5,642 nt of DNA, taken from Chlamydiae bacterium RIFCSPHIGHO2_12_FULL_27_8. Its GTDB lineage: Bacteria > Chlamydiota > Chlamydiia > Chlamydiales > SM23-39. Shown here piece by piece: positions 4,669-5,642 of the stretch. The stretch covers positions 1,203 through 6,844 of the forward strand of contig MGLU01000084.1 in assembly GCA_001796155.1 (NCBI GenBank), in the 5' to 3' direction. Within the stretch, counting starts at the first letter, position 1; each line of letters starts with the position of its first letter. The notes beneath the pieces were generated by a model. That model did not search any database and had not been told where the DNA came from. It was given only the letters and a program-made list of their open reading frames with translations. The translations under genes were made by a program, and so were the position numbers.

Positions 4669-5355
4669 ATGTCTATTTTCAATTTGATGGATAAAGAATG
4701 GGTTTTAGTTTTAAAAGAAGAGCTCAATAAGCCTTATATGAAGGAGCTTGGAAAATTTTTAAGGGCTGAATATTCTAAAAAAAATATATATCCGCCAAAA
4801 AATGAAATTTTCAAATCTTTTTTTAAAACGCCATTATCTAAAGTGAAAGCTGTAATTATTGGACAAGATCCATATCATGGAAAAAACCAGGCTAATGGGC
4901 TTGCTTTTTCAGTTAGTGATGATGTTTTGATTCCCCCATCTTTAAAAAATATTTTTAAAGAATTGAAAGATGACCTTTTTATTGAAATACCAAAGAAGGG
5001 AAATTTAGAGAAATGGGCAGAAGAAGGGGTTCTTTTATTAAATTCAACATTGACTGTTAGAGAAAAAGAGCCCAAGTCTCATTATAATATGGGGTGGGAA
5101 ATTTTTACTGATAAAATTGTTGAAATTTTAGCAAACAAAGAAGACCCTATTGTTTTTTTACTTTGGGGAAAATCTGCCAAAGATAAAATAAATAATGTTA
5201 AAAATCTAATATCTCAAAAAAAACATTTAATATTAACGGCTGCACATCCATCTTTTTACTCAGCTCATAATTTTTTTGGATGCAGGCACTTTTCTAAAAC
5301 AAATGAATTTTTAAAAATACACAATAAAAAAGAAATAAATTGGCAAATTAGTTGA
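4669..5355 (+). CDS. ung: Uracil-DNA glycosylase (family 1)
   Basis: This 228-residue enzyme removes uracil from DNA to start base-excision repair. Motifs of family 1 are clear: GQDPYH (65-70) with catalytic Asp67, GLAFSV with the uracil-stacking Phe80, IPPSLKNIFKEL (88-99), LLLNS with uracil-reading Asn125, FLLWG, and the C-terminal His193. The intercalation loop is unusual: HPSFYSAH-NFFGC replaces the common HPSPLSAHRGFFGC, changing Pro and the intercalating Leu and dropping one residue. The C-terminus HFSKTN...INWQIS resembles chlamydial Ung as I recall it. No Shine-Dalgarno precedes either the ATG at 4669 or the in-frame ATG at 4687; 4669 is chosen because it fits the predicted transcript. 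Its immediate upstream DNA is the right flank of the mobile unit, whose truncated cargo gene overlaps its first 19 bases. Confidence 0.95.
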   Translation: MSIFNLMDKEWVLVLKEELNKPYMKELGKFLRAEYSKKNIYPPKNEIFKSFFKTPLSKVKAVIIGQDPYHGKNQANGLAFSVSDDVLIPPSLKNIFKELKDDLFIEIPKKGNLEKWAEEGVLLLNSTLTVREKEPKSHYNMGWEIFTDKIVEILANKEDPIVFLLWGKSAKDKINNVKNLISQKKHLILTAAHPSFYSAHNFFGCRHFSKTNEFLKIHNKKEINWQIS

Positions 5356-5365
5356 AATGATTAAA

Positions 5366-5403
5366 TTAAAGTTGTTAATATCTTTTTAAGGGTTCAACTT
5401 TAA
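5366..5403 (+). other. Hairpin overlapping the translation start of the transporter gene
   Basis: TTAAAGTTG (5366-5374) is the exact reverse complement of CAACTTTAA (5395-5403), with a 20-base loop. The loop contains the AAGGG ribosome binding site (5388-5392), and the stem ends on the A of the start codon. No T-run follows, so it is not an obvious ung terminator. It may affect translation initiation of the transporter. Confidence 0.35.
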
Positions 5404-5642
5404 TGAAAGCATACAAAAGAAGACTTTCTTTTTTTTCTATATTGTTTACATTTTTTGTTGACAATCTTGGCTGGTCGATTGTTTTTCCAATATTTGCACC
5501 TCTTTTTCTTGATCCAAACAATATTTTATTTACTCATAACTTTACCTTTGCATACAGAACTGCAATTTTAGGATTTTTTTTAGCTGCGTTTCCGTTAGCT
5601 CAATTTTTTGGATCGCCTATTTTAGGAGAATTTGCAGATAAT
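5403..5642 (+). CDS. Major facilitator superfamily transporter, N-terminal part (runs off the right edge)
   Basis: The frame stays open for all 80 codons to the window end, starting MKAYKRRLSFFSILFTFFVDNLGWSIVF. A positively charged N-terminus precedes a first membrane helix (about 8-33) carrying the FVDNLGWSIVFPIFAPLF pattern, which resembles the D-x-x-G-x-(G/x)-x-x-x-P motif of TetA-like drug/proton antiporters. A second helix (about 54-75) leads into GSPILGEFADN, the beginning of the loop-2 motif A region (G-x-L-x-D-R) of the superfamily. AAGGG ten bases before the ATG at 5403 serves as a ribosome binding site. The substrate cannot be told from this fragment. It lies 47 bases after ung on the same strand and could be co-transcribed with it. 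Confidence 0.8.
   Translation, partial: MKAYKRRLSFFSILFTFFVDNLGWSIVFPIFAPLFLDPNNILFTHNFTFAYRTAILGFFLAAFPLAQFFGSPILGEFADN

Larger units (their letters stand above)
4004..4687 (+). pseudogene. Truncated DUF1016 (YhcG-like) gene lacking its nuclease domain
   Basis: From the ATG at 4004 the frame encodes 227 residues. The first about 199 match the N-terminal domain of DUF1016/YhcG proteins: NLELTSLYWDIGQ (around 45-57), GWGSKVVERLATDL, GFSKRNLELMRQF, QIPWGHNIALM (116-126), WYAEQTIKNGWSRNVL, and TLPEPHSDLVIESLKD...DFLTIS (174-199). Full-length relatives are about 340-370 residues and continue into a PD-(D/E)XK nuclease-like domain. Here the frame enters the element's right tip (4600-4615), then the target duplication and flanking chromosome, ending at 4687 inside ung with an unrelated tail (ALKTISFIIYKK...). 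The missing half suggests an inactive remnant, or at most a free N-terminal domain. The family is associated with defence islands and mobile elements, but its role is poorly defined. GC content (107 of 240 bases at 4201-4440) is well above that of neighbouring ung. Confidence 0.85.

Noticed and set aside
4875..5075. Minus-strand open frame of 66 codons
   Set aside because: It is antisense to the conserved core of ung and has no recognisable features.

Overview
This is an AT-rich window, most likely from a member of the Chlamydiota outside the genus Chlamydia (an environmental or amoeba/arthropod-associated lineage). Three things suggest this. A geranylgeranyl-diphosphate-synthase-type gene lies directly behind a stand-alone GlmU-like left-handed beta-helix gene, which is the pairing I recall as CT629-CT628 in Chlamydia trachomatis. 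The uracil-DNA glycosylase ends in a chlamydia-like FGC-HFSK...INW pattern. A glucokinase gene is present, which pathogenic Chlamydia lack but environmental relatives carry. This placement is inference from remembered families and was not tested by search.

Left part (1-2833): the start of a glucokinase gene on the minus strand, then recA on the plus strand with a good Shine-Dalgarno. recA converges on ispA (GGPP/FPP synthase) across a possible bidirectional terminator. ispA overlaps the upstream glmU-like acyltransferase gene by 17 bases. A clear sigma70-type promoter (TTGAAT-17-TATAAT) drives this two-gene unit and decides the start of its first gene.

Middle part (2834-3092): a gene-free stretch with a dense set of DnaA-box-like 9-mers. 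They point one way on the left and the other way on the right, around AT-rich repeats. It looks like a chromosomal replication origin (oriC) or another DnaA-controlled region.

Accessory part (3093-4615): a mobile unit of the ISAs1 type, 1523 bp, flanked by a perfect 10-bp target duplication. It contains a decayed, internally deleted ISAs1 transposase on the minus strand and an inner right end. After that comes a compositionally distinct DUF1016 (YhcG-type) gene that has lost its C-terminal nuclease domain. A second, outer copy of the right end closes the unit. The target duplication matches only the outer end, so the DUF1016 segment behaves as cargo of the element.

Right part (4616-5642): ung (uracil-DNA glycosylase), whose best promoter is a hybrid of the element's right tip and the duplicated target. 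It is followed by the beginning of a major-facilitator transporter that runs off the window.

With the insertion removed, the ancestral locus would be glmU-like/ispA diverging from ung, with the DnaA-box region between them.
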